Below, in pieces: positions 29,220 to 43,070 of a stretch of 64,000 nucleotides of DNA (positions within the stretch are counted from its first letter, which is position 1; every line of letters begins with the position of its first letter). This DNA comes from Trichoplax adhaerens (Eukaryota; Placozoa; Uniplacotomia; Trichoplacea; Trichoplacidae). Position numbers and translations under genes: made by a program. The notes under the pieces are model-generated. The model ran no database searches. It worked only from the letters and a program-made list of their open reading frames with translations, and was not told the origin of the DNA. Location: the NCBI RefSeq assembly GCF_000150275.1, contig NW_002060943.1:10138209-10202208 (forward strand), read 5' to 3'.

Positions 29220-29625
29220 ACAATGTGGACAACATGCTGGTTGTACTGCACAGTGCACAGATACAGCGGAGAGCTAAGATGCCGTGGCTCTGCACTGCAG
29301 ATGTTACAGGGCCAGTCCGACCATAGTGAACTAGCTAAATCGTCCCCTATCGACAGGTGTAATGAGAACCTATAATTCGTAGTTGGCAACTTGGCATACT
29401 GTACTGTAGGCCGTACTTTACAGTACTTTGTAGTCAAATATGTGTACTGTACAGTATGTACAATACTAAGCACCTACAGTATGTACAGTACAGTACTGTA
29501 CTGTAGGCACAACGCTCTACAGTACAGTACTGTACTGTACTGTACTGTTGAACACCATAAGTTGGTTTACGTCTACTGTAGTTATACTGTACTGTATGGC
29601 TGTGACTGTGCTGTACTGTAATAAC
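29220..29625. repeat. TACTG/CAGTA cluster upstream of PTPN1/2-like gene
   Basis: Dense palindromic words at 29395-29420, 29445-29555 and 29580-29620, with a segment richer in G+C at 29225-29370. Ends some 225 bp upstream of the phosphatase start codon. Confidence 0.85.
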
Positions 29626-29848
29626 AGCCAGAAATCCAATCATGGAAGTTTCCGAAATTTAAACTATTTAAACTATTAACAACCCCCTTAAAATATAGAT
29701 TTCAGTCTGACAGTTTCTACGGAAAAGTAGAAAGAAAAGAGTAAAATTTTCTTTATTAATTACGCAAAACGATCAAGACTGTACTTTCTAGCCGCCTTGC
29801 CTAATTCCTTCCCCGTACGGTACTCTTCGCATTTTAGCGTCTGCTGAG

Positions 29849-32800
29849 ATGGATTTAGAATATCAGCAATTAAATGATACGAATGGTTGGGTAGAGTTGT
29901 ACAAAGTAAGTATAACTAATTTAAAAGTTATAATACGCGTATTAACTTGATAAGCAGTTGGTATTTACTATAGATGTGTAGATTTAATCCAAGATTTAGC
30001 ATCTTCAATCATTGTATTACATGTATTTGATGTAAATCCCTTCTACCAAGTACTAGGTGATATGCAAGATGATATTGCCAAGTGTGGTGCACTATGCATA
30101 CTATGTACAGAAGAGTAGATTATAATTATCATAGTAGTAGTAAATTTTGATTTATTCATATGATTTAATATTGATACGGTATTATCATGGTATTATAAAC
30201 GGTGGTTCCAAGCAATTTATTGCGTTTAACCTTCTATCAAAGTGTTTTAATTTGGACAGTGTTATGCTCGGATTCAACGTTAAATGAAGAGCCTGCACTT
30301 TTGTTGTACTGTACAGTGTACAGTAGAAGTGATTATACATTAATTATAATTATTTATTCAATTCATACGAACAGTAATAACTTATCCAGTATGTAACTTA
30401 CATATAATCATGATACATATTAGTTACCACCAACGCTGACTGCTATCTTTCCATAAACCAGAAATCTCAAATTTTTAGGGGATATCTAGTACTAAATGCT
30501 AGTATATACTAACTAGCTGCTACAGTAGATCTACTAGATGACCTGATCTAAACGATTATATATTATACAGTACCGTGCATTACGTAGTTTTTAAAGAAAT
30601 GAATAGTAGGCATAATAATTGAAATGTAGCAATAGTACAGTACTTAAAACTTGTTTCTATGTTTAAGAGGCTTAGGCTAACGGCTTTAAGCCATAAATTT
30701 AAGCTCGACTAAACTCGATCGTTACCCTCTTGTGTTCCTTCTAAGAATAGTTGTATTCCAATATAATCAACGTTCTACGTAGTACTGTAATTAACTGAGT
30801 TAATAGGCCAGGACTCTTCTTCAGTATGCACATATCATGCTGTTAACATCATATCGCACTGAATTATACGCTTTAATTGTCTATGATCCGTATTTCACTG
30901 CACAAGGCGTAAACTTCATATATTATGATTATCAATTTAGAAAATATAAAGCAAAAACAGTATTAGGAAGGGTAAATACACTTTACTGTTTTTCAGATAT
31001 TACCATTGATATACTGCACTATGCCCAATGTTTAAAAATTTAATTTTATTTATAATCTATTTAAAACCCTACTAATTTAAATAAACTATACATCATCTTA
31101 CAGTCTATCGTTCAATCCAGCGATAACATCAAACACAAATGTGTTCAAGCGAAGGTGCCTTCTAATGTCAAGAAAAATCGCTACAATAACGTCTTACCAT
31201 GTAAGCGATAAGTAAACGCTAGTTATACACGTACGAGTGTAGTAATGCTTCTTACATTAATAACTATTATATGCAGTTCATACGTAGTTGTTAAAAATTT
31301 AGAGCTGCAGTGTAAATCAATGTAAGATATAATATATCTTAGAAGTAACCCTTCAGGTAAGCATTAGGAAGCTGTAATTAGATCCGAGACTGATGGTGAA
31401 CTTGCTAAAATTTTTCATAACGATATTGCAATTGAGACTTATAGCTTTAAGTTAAGAAACAAAATGATGGAACTAGATGTCTATGCTATTTTGCGTACTT
31501 TGATATTTTTGTATTTCTACACGATTTGTATCAATACTTTTCAATTACTATTCAATTATATTTTTTATACACAATCTTAAAATCTGATGGATATTTATGG
31601 TGATCTCCTATATGGGTTATCCTCCATAAATTGTCTTTTATTTAAATATATGTCTTTGAGGTAACTAGTGTTGAATGATCAATTTTAAATTAGCCCCTAA
31701 ATGTTACAGCAGCTTTGTCTACTAATTACGCCTGAGATAGGTATAGTACACAATCTAATATCATTTGGCTATAATGTATGGTAGCAAACATTATATGATT
31801 ACTTGATTAGTAAATGCAGTATAAACAGGGTAAACGTCTTTATTATTAGGTTAATAAATTATTTAAGTTAAGATTAATAAGTAAATACGCGTACACGAAG
31901 TAAATCGGAGTAATAATGTAATCTAGCTTTTTATTTTCAGTCAAATAGCTCGCTTCGTATTAACGGTGACGTAAAGTTCTGCTCTTAAAGCTGTTTATTT
32001 ATTCATTTACCCCATAACATGTGCGTATAGTAATTCTAATAGGATGGAAAACTCTGGCCGTATCGTATTTATTCGTGAATTACTCTGGAAGCTTATCGCT
32101 CTTAATGAAGGAAATAAAAGAACTTTAGATTACAGTGTTGCTAATTGCTAATTAAAGTGGTATAACTGCAGTACTTTAATAGGCTACCGTCTTCACTTAT
32201 GTTTGGATATTATTGTTTATTTAAGATAAAAGATAAACAGATTTGTTAAAGCATTTAGCCTTTGTGCACATTGATATTAACTAACTAAAAGCAGGATAAA
32301 CTTACATAATAATTAATGAGATTGTTTGAGTATTTTCTTTATACTCCATATGAAGGCCGATTGATGGCATGACGAATTTATCCCCTTTAATTGAACTACT
32401 ACTCTGTTAAAAATTAAATAGAACCATGATATAACATAATGTAGAACGTTCCTTAAAGTAACAATGCCATGAAAAATATTCAAAGCCGCATTATTTGTTA
32501 TAACATCACACAATACAGAAATTGTTAAACTTAGCATAACTAAATTGTAATGATTTTTCGTGTACTATTCCTCAATTAGACGATGAAACGCGGGTTAAAC
32601 TCAAAGGCGAGAATGATTACATTAATGCCAGCTTTGTTTCGGTAAGGCTACGAATATATTGTACAATTTCGATGTAACACCGAACGGTAGGTATAGTCAG
32701 TTTGTAATTACGTAATAATAGTCAAATTATTGTATAGTACAATATAAAGCAGCAGCAAATTTGGGGGATTTATCAGCAATATAAATGTACAAAGTAGAAT

Positions 32801-35752
32801 ACATATGTATCTATATGCTAGCAATATTTCACTTTTCACACTTCTCTTACTACGTTTTATGTTTACTTGCTAATCAGAGATAAATAGTGTCGCTTGCACT
32901 TCATTGATTTCTGTTTTTATGATATTTTAATTGGTAAATACACATAGATATACAAAATTTAGGTCATTGCTCGCATATCGGTTCGCTTCGATATTTCATT
33001 ATTTGAAATACTTATCCTGGACTGTATTTCACCCGACATAAAAGCTTTTTGCTTTTAGTATATATGACTAGTGAATGAGATAGATGTTATTTGCAATTAA
33101 TAACGAATTACTTGATTGAATTTAAAGACTGTATCCATAATAAATTCAGCTACTCTCAAAAAAGCAGTTATTTGTATCCCTTTTTACTACAACTATGACA
33201 ATGCAAAAGCTATGAAATTAGTTAAATTATTTTGATCTTACTTTAAAGTTATAATCCATCACATTCGATATCCCACCAACAATTCACTGTTCTGTTAAGC
33301 AATACCGCATAAAAACTGATTTACAATGGATCATCTAACTGAGTATCATTATTTCTAAAGGTTCCAAATTTAAGCAGGATATATATCCTAACCCAGGTAA
33401 ATAACAGACATACAATAAGCCAAAATGTTAACTTTTTGCCATTAAGTTAATAGCGAAGTAATATTTCTGACATCGAAGCAATTTAGCGTACCATAAATAA
33501 GGTATTCAAAAGTTTTCCTTCGGTAACTACTGATCACTGTAGTAGTTTTTATAACAAAATTCTATATCACTGGTAAAACATAGCGAAGGTACAGTATTAT
33601 TAATATTACATAGTATATCTAGTTAATTATAACTGATAGTCGCGGTCATACAACTTTTTCGTAGCAAAGAACATGAAAGCCACCCTAAAAAGATTACTTT
33701 ATGCAAAATCACACTCTATTTTCTGAACTTTACTATAAAGTATAGTATCATACTACAATTACCTTTATAGCTTTTTAAGATTTAATATTAGTTCTTATAT
33801 ATTCTCACATATAAGGTTATATATAATTCACTATGCTACAAAGAATGTAATTCATAAATTCAAATAATCTGATGGTTTTATATGTTATAGATTTTAAGAT
33901 ACGATGCTTTTTGTTCGGATAAAGGGTCCGCTTGACCATACAGCTGCTAGTTTTTGGCAAATGGTATGGGAACAGAACAGTAGAGGAATCGTAATGTTAA
34001 ACAAGCTAACCGAAAATGGATCTGTAAGTTCTTATCTGTTCTCACATTACTCAAAAGTAGAATATATTGTATGTTAGAAAATAGAACAAAAACGTGATAG
34101 CATTTACAGATAATCATAGTCCAGCGCTGACGATTTAGGGACTTTACAGTAGATAGCCAATCCTTAACGATGGTTACTGTAGCCTTAATTAATCTTTCTA
34201 GTCAACATACTGCTCTAATTTTGAATTAAATAATCCTGCAGTATGTTCTTACTCATACGATATTTACATCGTATTTTCGTAAATGACAAAATGCCAATTC
34301 AATTCTACCTTTAGATTAAGTGTTACCAATACTGGCCGTTGCATAAAAATCAGCCCCTACGTTTTAGAAATCACTTTCAAGTGACTTTAACTGAAGAAAT
34401 ATACGAGAGTGACGATTGCATCATTCGACAGCTTAACCTTGTAAACGAAAAGGTTAGATTCCATTTGGGTCAATACTTATTTTACTATTTGTACACAGTG
34501 CACTTTCTATTTAGATAATTTGTAATTCAACTTAATTTATAAGAGCATCATAAATTTTTCTTCCAGGATAGCGAGTCAAGAACTATTTTTCAGTATCATT
34601 TTACGTCCTGGCCCGATTTTGGCGTTCCAAGATCTCCTGCTTCATTTTATGAATTTGTGGATCGTATCAGAAATTCTGAGAGCCATAGCACAGAATATGG
34701 TCCACTCATTAGTCATTGCAGGTAGCATCACTAGCGTATGAATTAATTGATTTTCCCATGATACTAAAGATTTAATTTCCAAATCATTAATCATACCACT
34801 AATCTACTTATATAGCGCTGGAATTGGTCGTTCAGGAACTTATTGTCTAGTCAACTTATGCCTTTTACAAGTACGTAGTTTAGCAACTTATTTTACCTTT
34901 AGTAAATGCTACACTTCAATTTATAGTGAGGTAATTACATAATTATTTTGCATTTAATTGCCGATTATGTCGCTACAGATTCAAGAAAATGAGGATTTGT
35001 CAGTACAACCAAAGGAGATCTTAATTGATATGAGAAAGTGTAGGAAAGGCTTAGTGCAAACACAAGAACAGTTACGCTTTGCGTATGAAGTCACTCTTTA
35101 TGGCGCGTTTAAAATCCTAAGACATGATAAGATTTCCTGTTCAATAAATTTTGATATTAGTAATGATAATCTTAAACGTAACATCAAGAAGGTATCAACA
35201 TCTGCAGCACCTTCCAAGCCGAAGAGGAGTAGATCAACTCTTCGTACTACAACAAATGACTCTATAACCGTTTATAATAGTAATACTAGTACTAAAGATC
35301 AATCCGTAGATCTAAGGTAATTTGAACATTAATGTATGTGCTAAATTGCGTTTTTTTACTGAAATTAAAATTTCTATAATTTTACATACAGAAATTCTTC
35401 AAATTCAGCGAGTGAATCGAATAACAATTCTCCAGAAGATACATCTGGGTAAAATTTGTTTCTGTTCGTCAAAGTTGACGTATTGCTGTTATCTTAATCA
35501 GGACTATCAGATATATTGATTACTATACCGTATTATACATATTTCGCATGCTATACCAGTCAATCCTTACGACATAGAAGCTATAAGGAGAAGCAAGAAA
35601 AGACCGCAACTTTAGTTGCCGAAATTAAGAAGAAAGTTGTTAAAAATGAGCGACGAAGTTTTCTTTTGCGTTACTTATATCGTGCTGGTTTGCCTATATC
35701 AATCCTTTTAGTTATATCCATTGCTATCTACAAATATTTCATACATTGTTGA
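29849..35752 (+). CDS. PTPN1: PTP1B/TC-PTP-like non-receptor tyrosine phosphatase
   Basis: Dephosphorylates phosphotyrosine, in bilaterians mainly on receptor kinases and JAK/STAT, from the ER surface. Eleven exons: 29849-29905, 31104-31200, 32580-32641, 33361-33396, 33925-34023, 34321-34452, 34567-34721, 34816-34870, 34979-35316, 35392-35448 and 35560-35752. Phases close to 426 aa (human PTP1B 435). Visible motifs: phosphotyrosine loop KKNRYNNVLPYD, NDYINASFV, WEQNSRGIVMLNK, WPD loop SWPDFG with general acid about Asp178, P-loop HCSAGIGRSGT split across exons 7/8 with nucleophile about Cys212, and the Q-loop in GLVQTQEQLRF. After the catalytic domain come a Ser/Thr/Lys-rich linker and a C-terminal hydrophobic anchor (SILLVISIAIYKYF), as in PTP1B, suggesting ER tail-anchoring. 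It may be the single pre-duplication orthologue of vertebrate PTPN1 and PTPN2. Confidence 0.95.
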
Positions 35753-36878
35753 AATCTTTCATTATAATTAATACACATAAAGCATTATTTGTATTAACAG
35801 TATGATAATCGATTTACTTTATACAATACATTTGATAATATTCCTTTTATCTATGATTGCTGTGTTTCATAGAAATATCACTTGATGTCAGCAGGATACA
35901 ATTTCTAAATGCGTTACCGCTAGGTTATCGCCATTGAAATATACGTATGACCTCACTCTTTCCATTATACAAATTTAAGTTCTTTCATTTTGAGCTAATA
36001 TAATGAAGATATTAAATAATTAAATAACTGGTAAAAGCAGAAATTTTATAGTATTAACTAAGGTATATCTGTTGTGGCATTTGAGCTTTAGTGATTTGTA
36101 AACATCACATGAATATGTGTAGCAACTCCTAAATCCTTATTGTATTATGAATACTTTCTTAGAATGTAAAGCTTACACTCTAATTTGTACGAGAATACTT
36201 TAAGACAGCCTCTGATTAATTACGTATTGAAATCAATTTCATTTTTAATGTGGTATCGTTTATATTATGGTATATCAGTATCACGATTTCCTAAGTTCTC
36301 TATTTCAGGTCTTGTAGGTATGCTACACCATTGTAAAATTTACTACGGTTACTATTACATTCTTAATACTAGGTGTCCGCGATACATGAGTTACCTCAAA
36401 TAAACAATGATACTACAATACTGAAAGCTGGACACAGAGAGGCAACGATCTTTATAAGCATATTAACGGTTCGAAGATTGGTGCAAGAATAACTATTTTA
36501 TATATCGATAATCTACAGCGTCGTCATAATAATGACTAACGATTTACCTAATATCAATTCATGTCTTTTCTGATACTTCTGAGAAAACTAGGTTATAACT
36601 GATTAGACTGTTTTATTTATTACAAAAGTCATTACTAATTTTGCTTATTGTGTGCAAAGACTAAATGAGAGCTTCAATGTTAAAATGCTGCAATAAAATT
36701 GATTGGATTGAAATACGTTATTTTATTCGAATACTATCCACTTTAATACATGATAACATCAAAGGAAAATGGCTACTTCAAAGTAAAATAATAACTAGAC
36801 GACACATATTATTGATAAGATCATTACAATTAAATAAACGTGAAATGATACTGTGAAGTGTGTCAATAGCGTTTAAGC
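35753..36878. other. Intergenic between convergent PTPN1/2-like gene and PEPCK
   Basis: AT-rich 3' flanks of two convergent genes. Short open frames at 36185-36403 and 36665-36856 have no recognisable similarity or coding bias. On the minus strand AATAAA at about 36722-36727 could serve PEPCK. Confidence 0.5.
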
Positions 36879-39429
36879 CTATTGCAGTCTCACACGTAAA
36901 TTATCCAATTCCTGCTTGATAAATACAGGTAGATCATCAGCTACTTGCTCTTCAAAATATTTTTCAACATCAACAGTTTCTTGTAACCATTCATCTCTTG
37001 GAGTACTCATTAGTTCGCCCATGTCAACCCCATGAAGGCCATCAGTGTTAATAGAATCTGCCTTGGGAACGTAACCAATAGGACGAGCCTCTGCAACATC
37101 TTCGCCTTCAGTGCGACGAAATATCCATTCCAAAACACGTGCATTTTCGCCAAAACCAGGCCAAAGGAATTTATCATTATGTTTTCTAAACCAGTTGACG
37201 TGAAATATTTTAGGCATTTTTGCATTCGGCTTATCTTGCATACTCAGCCAATGTTCAAGATATCGTCCAAAATTATAGCCTAAGAACGGCCTCATGGCAA
37301 AAGGGTCATGCATAACTTCTTTACCTTTATGTTCAGCAGCAGCAGTGGCTTCAGACCTCATAGAAGCTCCCACAAAAATGCCATGTTGCCAGCTGAATGA
37401 TTCATAGACAAGAGGAACAGTAATAGGACGACGACCTCCAAATAAAATAGCATCAATAGGTACACCTGCTGTACTCTCCCATTCCGGATCCATGATAGGA
37501 CATTGCTGAGAAGGTGTACAAAAACGAGAATTGGGGTGAGCTGCATTAGTTTTCATAGTGCGATTCCACTTATTTCCCAACCAATCAGTGCATTCTGTCT
37601 CATCAGAGATCTGATCTTCGAGGCCTTCCCAATAGAAACCACCATCGCTAGTTTCTGCTACGTTTGTGAATATCGTATTGCGTTCGATGGTTTTCATAGC
37701 ATTAGGGTTTGTTGCCATGGAAGTACCAGGTGCAACACCAAAAAATCCAGCCTCTGGATTTATTGCACGTAGTTTCCCTTCGCTATCGAATTTCATCCAT
37801 GCAATATCGTCTCCTACGCATTCAACCTTCCATCCAGGTAGACTAGGTAACATCATTGCCAAGTTGGTTTTGCCGCAAGCGCTAGGAAAAGCAGCTGCAA
37901 AATACTTTTTAACTCCATTTGGATTAGTTATTCCCAAAATCTAAAACCCAAATAAAATGTATATTTTTATGATGTTTATAATTTGATACTAGTAACAATG
38001 ATGTACCAGCATATGCTCGGCAAGCCATCCTTCCCTTCTGGCTATGGACGATGCAATACGTAGTGCAAAGCACTTTTTACCAAGCAGCGAATTACCTCCA
38101 TATCCACTTCCAAATGATGCAATCATATTTCTATCAGGGAAGTGAGATACGATCGTCGCTGCAGGATTACAAGGCCAAACATATTTGCTTGGAGCTTTCA
38201 GAGGCAAAGGCTGGCCAACAGAATGTAAACATTTCACGAAATCGTCTTGACCTAACTGTTCTAAGACATTTTGGCCCATTCTGGTCATGATTCGCATACT
38301 CGCGACAACATAGGCGGAATCTGTCAATTGTATTCCAATTTTCGATAAGGGTGATCCAACTGGTCCCATGCTAAACGGAATAACATACATTGTTCGCCCT
38401 AAAAAACCAATTATCAACATATTATGATACCAAATCACATCGAACTAGTTAAAATTTTCTATATAAATAGTTACGTCATTCCTATTTTAGCTAAAAATAT
38501 AAATGTTACAGTTTATGGAATTTATAACAATTATATCCAACAACAGTAAATTACTGTTTTTAAACAACAATTGGTTGACTTTTAGATATATAAAATTCTA
38601 CACTGGCTGTTAAAGCAGGTGTTGCAGTTAATGGAATTTATAACAATATAAATATAACTAACAACAGTAAGTTACTGTTAAACAACAATTGATAGGCTTT
38701 ACACATGCAAAAATTGTGCACTGGCTATTAACATAAAGTACTTTTGGGTGACCAAGAAGTATACAAAGTTTTATACGGTACTACAATGTCCAAAGTAGTC
38801 ATTGTTCTACTTTAGTCTACCTTTCATACAACCGGGAAATCTTTCACCCAATTCATTTTCCATATTTGATATGCCCATCCAATTGCCAAGTTGTTGACTA
38901 ACGCCTTCTTTTAAGATAGGTACAGTTTCTCGTTTATCGTTGGTACATATATACGTTTTACTTTCAACCCGGGCAACATCTGCAGGGTCAGTTCGCGCTA
39001 TATAACTATTATTAAAATCATTTTAAATTTCAACTGATTAATAAAACATAATGTGATATGAATACTGTAGATAGTGGTTACATTTGTATCATAAAACTAT
39101 TAATGAATGCTACAATACGTACTCCTCGCGTTATTAAAATATATATAATAATAGCTCACCAATTTTCATACTTCGGTAACTTTTTTATCATTCCAATATT
39201 TAGCAATTGATTGATTAGTGTTGCATTTTCCTCTTCCGATCCATCGCACACGTGGATGTTATCCGGTTGACACAATTTTGCATTTTCTTCGATAAATTGG
39301 CGAATTTTTGGCGCTAACTTACTGACACCTTCGTTGGCGCTTACGGCACCGAAGGCACGAAAACTACCTCTCGTTAATATAGGTGCCTTTCGAACTAGTT
39401 TTGAGAGAGTGAGTTTATTCAATGGTTGC
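36879..39429 (-). CDS. PCK: GTP-dependent phosphoenolpyruvate carboxykinase, probably mitochondrial (5' end missing)
   Basis: Converts oxaloacetate plus GTP to phosphoenolpyruvate, CO2 and GDP. Exons (high to low): 39160-39429, 38821-39005, 38007-38398 and 36879-37940, phases consistent. Family blocks in order: [37 protein letters not shown] (across a junction), [20 protein letters not shown] with metal-site Lys, the P-loop [11 protein letters not shown] with the reactive Cys, [10 protein letters not shown] with metal-binding Asp, SNSRF-type HPNSRFC, and the nucleotide pocket [15 protein letters not shown]. The protein continues to a normal C-terminus (LDNLRVRLQ). The N-terminus ([23 protein letters not shown]) is basic and lacks acidic residues, like a mitochondrial presequence. 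No ATG begins the first visible exon, which opens at an AACAG acceptor with two bases needed from upstream. MATYSRRYVS at 39578-39607 is a candidate start but its donors do not give the right phase. Confidence 0.94.
38506..38735. repeat. Tandem duplication in PEPCK intron
   Basis: Two diverged copies, offset by roughly 115-120 bp, share TGGAATTTATAACAAT, CAACAGTAA.TTACTGTT, AAACAACAATTG and CACTGGCT in the same order. The repeat lies wholly inside the intron 38399-38820. Confidence 0.85.
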
Positions 39430-40974
39430 CTGTTAAAAAATTAAATAAATCATCGGTTTATTGTACATCACTTTAAGGCAAGCCTCAGAGTACGGCCACT
39501 TTAGTAATAGTAACATGTTCTTCAACGTATCAAGAACGTAAATGCTTAATATGTACAGTAGAAGGAATGTGGGTACTAACGAATAATAAAAGCAAAAAAC
39601 ACTGACATAGCGCCTACTATAAGTAGCCATCACATAATTTATGGATGCCAGATGTAATGTACGTTAACCACTTTCTTTCATCGCATAAATTATTGTAATT
39701 TCTAGTGAGTCAAGAATTTTAAATATGTTACTGATGTTCAGTTCTGATAGCTGCCCAGCGACTGCACATAAAGATTTTCTTTCAGGTAATCTACAATACA
39801 GCGATCCTAATTCATAATAGTACATGTTGCATATCTCCGTTATCTTTTATTATTATATATTCAGTACAGAATAGTGTTTACAAAAGATACTACGTATCTT
39901 GCCTATTTCCATTAACGGAATTTATTATACTTTTCTGAAGGCATAGACAGGCAATTTCTTATCTTGCTTTAATACAGTGTTTTCTACTCTGTTAAACTTG
40001 GTATATTTTGGAATTACATGAATTAAAGTATTAATCAATGGAGAAAACTAAGATACGTTATTAATTAAAAGGATTAGTTGTTCATTGAGCAGGTATTTTA
40101 GCTAGTAATTTAGAAAAAAATTATTTGTGAATTATTGCAATTGCCATAACACCATTGTTAGCTGTAATGCTGTATGTATATCGTGTTAACTGTTAATTGA
40201 TGTGTGAAAACAATACAGTACTATAAATAGAATTCCTACAGTATACTGTTATACATCACCATTTAAAAATCAGAGGTACGAGTAAATTAGCCTTTGTACA
40301 GGAACGATAATGTATATTACACATTACGGTAGTGGACCAATAAAAAATTACCACAGTACTGTACATACGAGTATATACTTTTATACAGTAATCGGTGTAA
40401 TCTTTCAAAGTATTATTCACAGATAAGCGGTACTATTGATAAATAATAACTTGCAATATTATATTATTCTTAGGTTATCAAGATGAATACTTGTTTCCGT
40501 AATAATGAGATAAAATATGCGCTTATCAATAATCACAGCTGTGCCACATTTAAAACAGGCAAGTAGCGCGACTGATGTGATCATCCACTGTACAGTAATT
40601 GGTCTGTTGGTATTGATTTTTAATGCTATTCTTTATACATAAATGATCCCAATTCGCAAATGACAAGTTATTAATTTAATCACTAATCATTCCTCTGCAT
40701 TAAGTAAAAAAACTCCAATCGTACTCAACAATTCTGAAAATACAGGATTCAAATATATTGCTGTAAAATGTCGTTTCTATATGAAAGTAAACTTTGACAA
40801 ATGACAATTCATACAATACGGACTATACTATACTATACTATACGAGTATACGCTCAATATATAAACCATACACAATAATGTTAGGCTAAGACAATTCTAT
40901 AAGTTACTTGCAAACGGTACATATGTCATTACTATTGCTGCATAATGACGAATAAAATCAAATAGTATTCTTAC

Positions 40975-41065
40975 TAATACAGTAACATACAGTATGTACT
41001 GGAAATATATACAGTATGCAGTATGTATGATATGTTGTTTAATTCAATACGAGCACATACAGTAT
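40975..41065. repeat. Variant pentamer-like repeats (ACAGTATGTA)
   Basis: Words such as ATACAGTATGTACTG and TACAGTATGCAGTATGTATG resemble the pentamer family with an inserted T or G. Possibly an eroded cluster. Confidence 0.5.
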
Positions 41066-42049
41066 ATATACGGTATATCCATCCATTCAGTTCATCAGTG
41101 AATCACTGCTACAACAATCTACAAAAACATACTTTAAACGAGCTGGTGTCGTTGCTAATACTGTACTCTGCTGTAAATGATTTTAATTAACTATGATATC
41201 AATCCTAAGATCATACGCGCATAGCGTGTAAAGTTTCCCAGGGTTTCTATAGTATGTGTAACATGACTACTGTACTGTACAGCGTTTGTTATATCAAAGT
41301 TTATCTTGAGAATTATCCTGTAATCGTTATCTCAATCTCTTAAAATTGCGAGATACAATACTCAACATTGATTTCATTCATACAGTACACTAGACATAAC
41401 GCCATTTCTTTCATTACATCTTCATTTGCCACCTATTAAGTAGGAATCTACGATACATTTACAATACTATGTACTCCACAGGCGAATTAGTGAATGTAGG
41501 CGTTGTTTCTTTAAACATTGATATCAAAAAATGCAGCCATCTATGAGTCGTACTCTACTACTGTATATCTAATACTATTAAACCGTGCTTTCCTACACCG
41601 ATGCCAAAACTATTTCTCCCTGTAAAGCTATTCATTATCCATGTGTTCGACCATGTATAACTAACTTCTCTCTAGTCACGTATGTGGAGTGTACAGTACA
41701 CAATCCATAAATAAATTATATATGTATTATATTATTATTTATTCATTCTGTTCGTACAGTACTTTAGTTACTGCACTACTGATACAGCATACGACACTGC
41801 AAATTTCATCGCTATCAACGTCTCAGTATGTTGAATAAATAATTTACAAAGCAATTCTAAAGCTATAAATAACGAAGCTCATATTACCTCAAAAAAGCGG
41901 TCATGATGGCTACCTTCGATGTATACTGTCTTGCCTTTCAAGCCTACGATATTCGAAAATGGATGATAGATCCTTCTTATACACACAGAAGATACACCCG
42001 GATGCACGCCTTCTCGGAAGCATCTGTTGCTTCAACTTGTAGTCTACTA

Positions 42050-42215
42050 CAGTATATATCTATTGCAACCACAGTAGTGTACTGTACTGTACTGTACTGT
42101 ACTGTACAGTACTGTACGTCTGTAAAGTATAGTACAGTACACTTCACTGTACTGTCCTGTACTGTACACTGTACAGTACAGTACAGTACAGTACAGTACA
42201 GTGAACAATAAGCCA
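42050..42215. repeat. TACTG/CAGTA palindromic cluster
   Basis: Long uninterrupted tracts of TACTG at 42077-42115 and of CAGTA at 42165-42202 face each other. Together they could fold into a long hairpin. Confidence 0.92.
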
Positions 42216-42284
42216 GTGAAACTTTTCAAAGAAAATCGTTTTTACACGATTTTTCAACTCGTGGTTTTATCAGCCGCATCCATA

Positions 42285-42600
42285 ATACTGTACAGTACGG
42301 TAGTGTTGCGGTAATCTCATCAGAGATTACAGTACGAAAAATTTTATTTTACAGTTCATACTGTACTGAAACACTGTTCTGTACAGTACTGTACAGTACA
42401 GTACAGTACAGTACGGTACTGTACTGTACGCCATAGAGTTGAGAAAAAAACAGTTGTACTGTACAGTACAGTTCGTTTTTTTCTTGAACTCTGTGACGCG
42501 TCGGGCATTCAATCGAGGTTAAAGAAAAGGTCAGTACACGTTTACCGTACAAAGTTTTTACACACGACCGTACAACCCTGTACAGGTGTATCAAAGTATT
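42285..42600. repeat. TACTG/CAGTA palindromic cluster
   Basis: Second of three closely spaced clusters. Spurious open frames on both strands read Tyr-Cys-Thr-Val and Tyr-Ser-Thr-Val repeats because of the 5-nt period. Confidence 0.88.
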
Positions 42601-42754
42601 TTGTCACTTTGAAAAGCATCAACCAGTGATCTTAATAAGCAAGTACTGATTAAGAGTTGTTACATTCCATAGCATTTAATATTAATATATCCATTCTATT
42701 ATAGCTTTACTGTATTTTTAAAGAAAAATATTGCCCGAAAGTGACAAAATGTTA

Positions 42755-43070
42755 TAGTACTGTACTATACAGTAGATTGTACTGTACTGTCGATAAAAGA
42801 AAAGAAAGAAAAAATGTACAGTACTGTACTGTACTGTACAGTCCTGTCACTTTAATGTACAGTACAGTACAGTAGAACAATTGAGCACCGTCTTTTAAGC
42901 ATACAGTACAGTACAAGGTGTAGAATTTCTTTCTAAAGTTTTGATCATTTTATCTGTTTTTTTTAAATCTACAGTACTGTAGATCGAATTTCTACTGTAC
43001 ACCCTGTACTGTACAGTACTGTACTGTACCGTACAGATAAAAGAAATTACAGTACAGTACTGTAGAAAAT
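42755..43070. repeat. TACTG/CAGTA palindromic cluster
   Basis: Third cluster of the group; blocks of palindromic words are separated by AT-rich or purine-rich spacers such as AAAAGAAAGAAAAA. Confidence 0.88.

Larger units (their letters stand above)
28132..29848. other. Intergenic between ALG8 and the PTPN1/2-like gene
   Basis: Contains two pentamer clusters (28143-28236 and 29220-29625), sparser words near 28765-28860 and a short foldback element (28651-28687). The part next to the phosphatase start is richer in G+C. No coding exon recognised. Confidence 0.5.

Noticed and set aside
30837-31043. 68-codon ORF in intron 1 of the phosphatase gene
   Set aside because: No similarity to PTP domains. 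Exon 2 is clearly 31104-31200, and including this ORF would break the phase.
36879-37937. Plus-strand ORFs antisense to PEPCK (for example 37032-37283, 37503-37772, 37666-37944)
   Set aside because: Shadows of a long, well-conserved exon on the other strand.
41903-42211. ORF starting MMATFDVYCLAFQ
   Set aside because: The first 45 codons are not repeat and have raised G+C, but the frame then runs into pentamer repeat. No family match and no splice context; kept only as a note in the intergenic entry.
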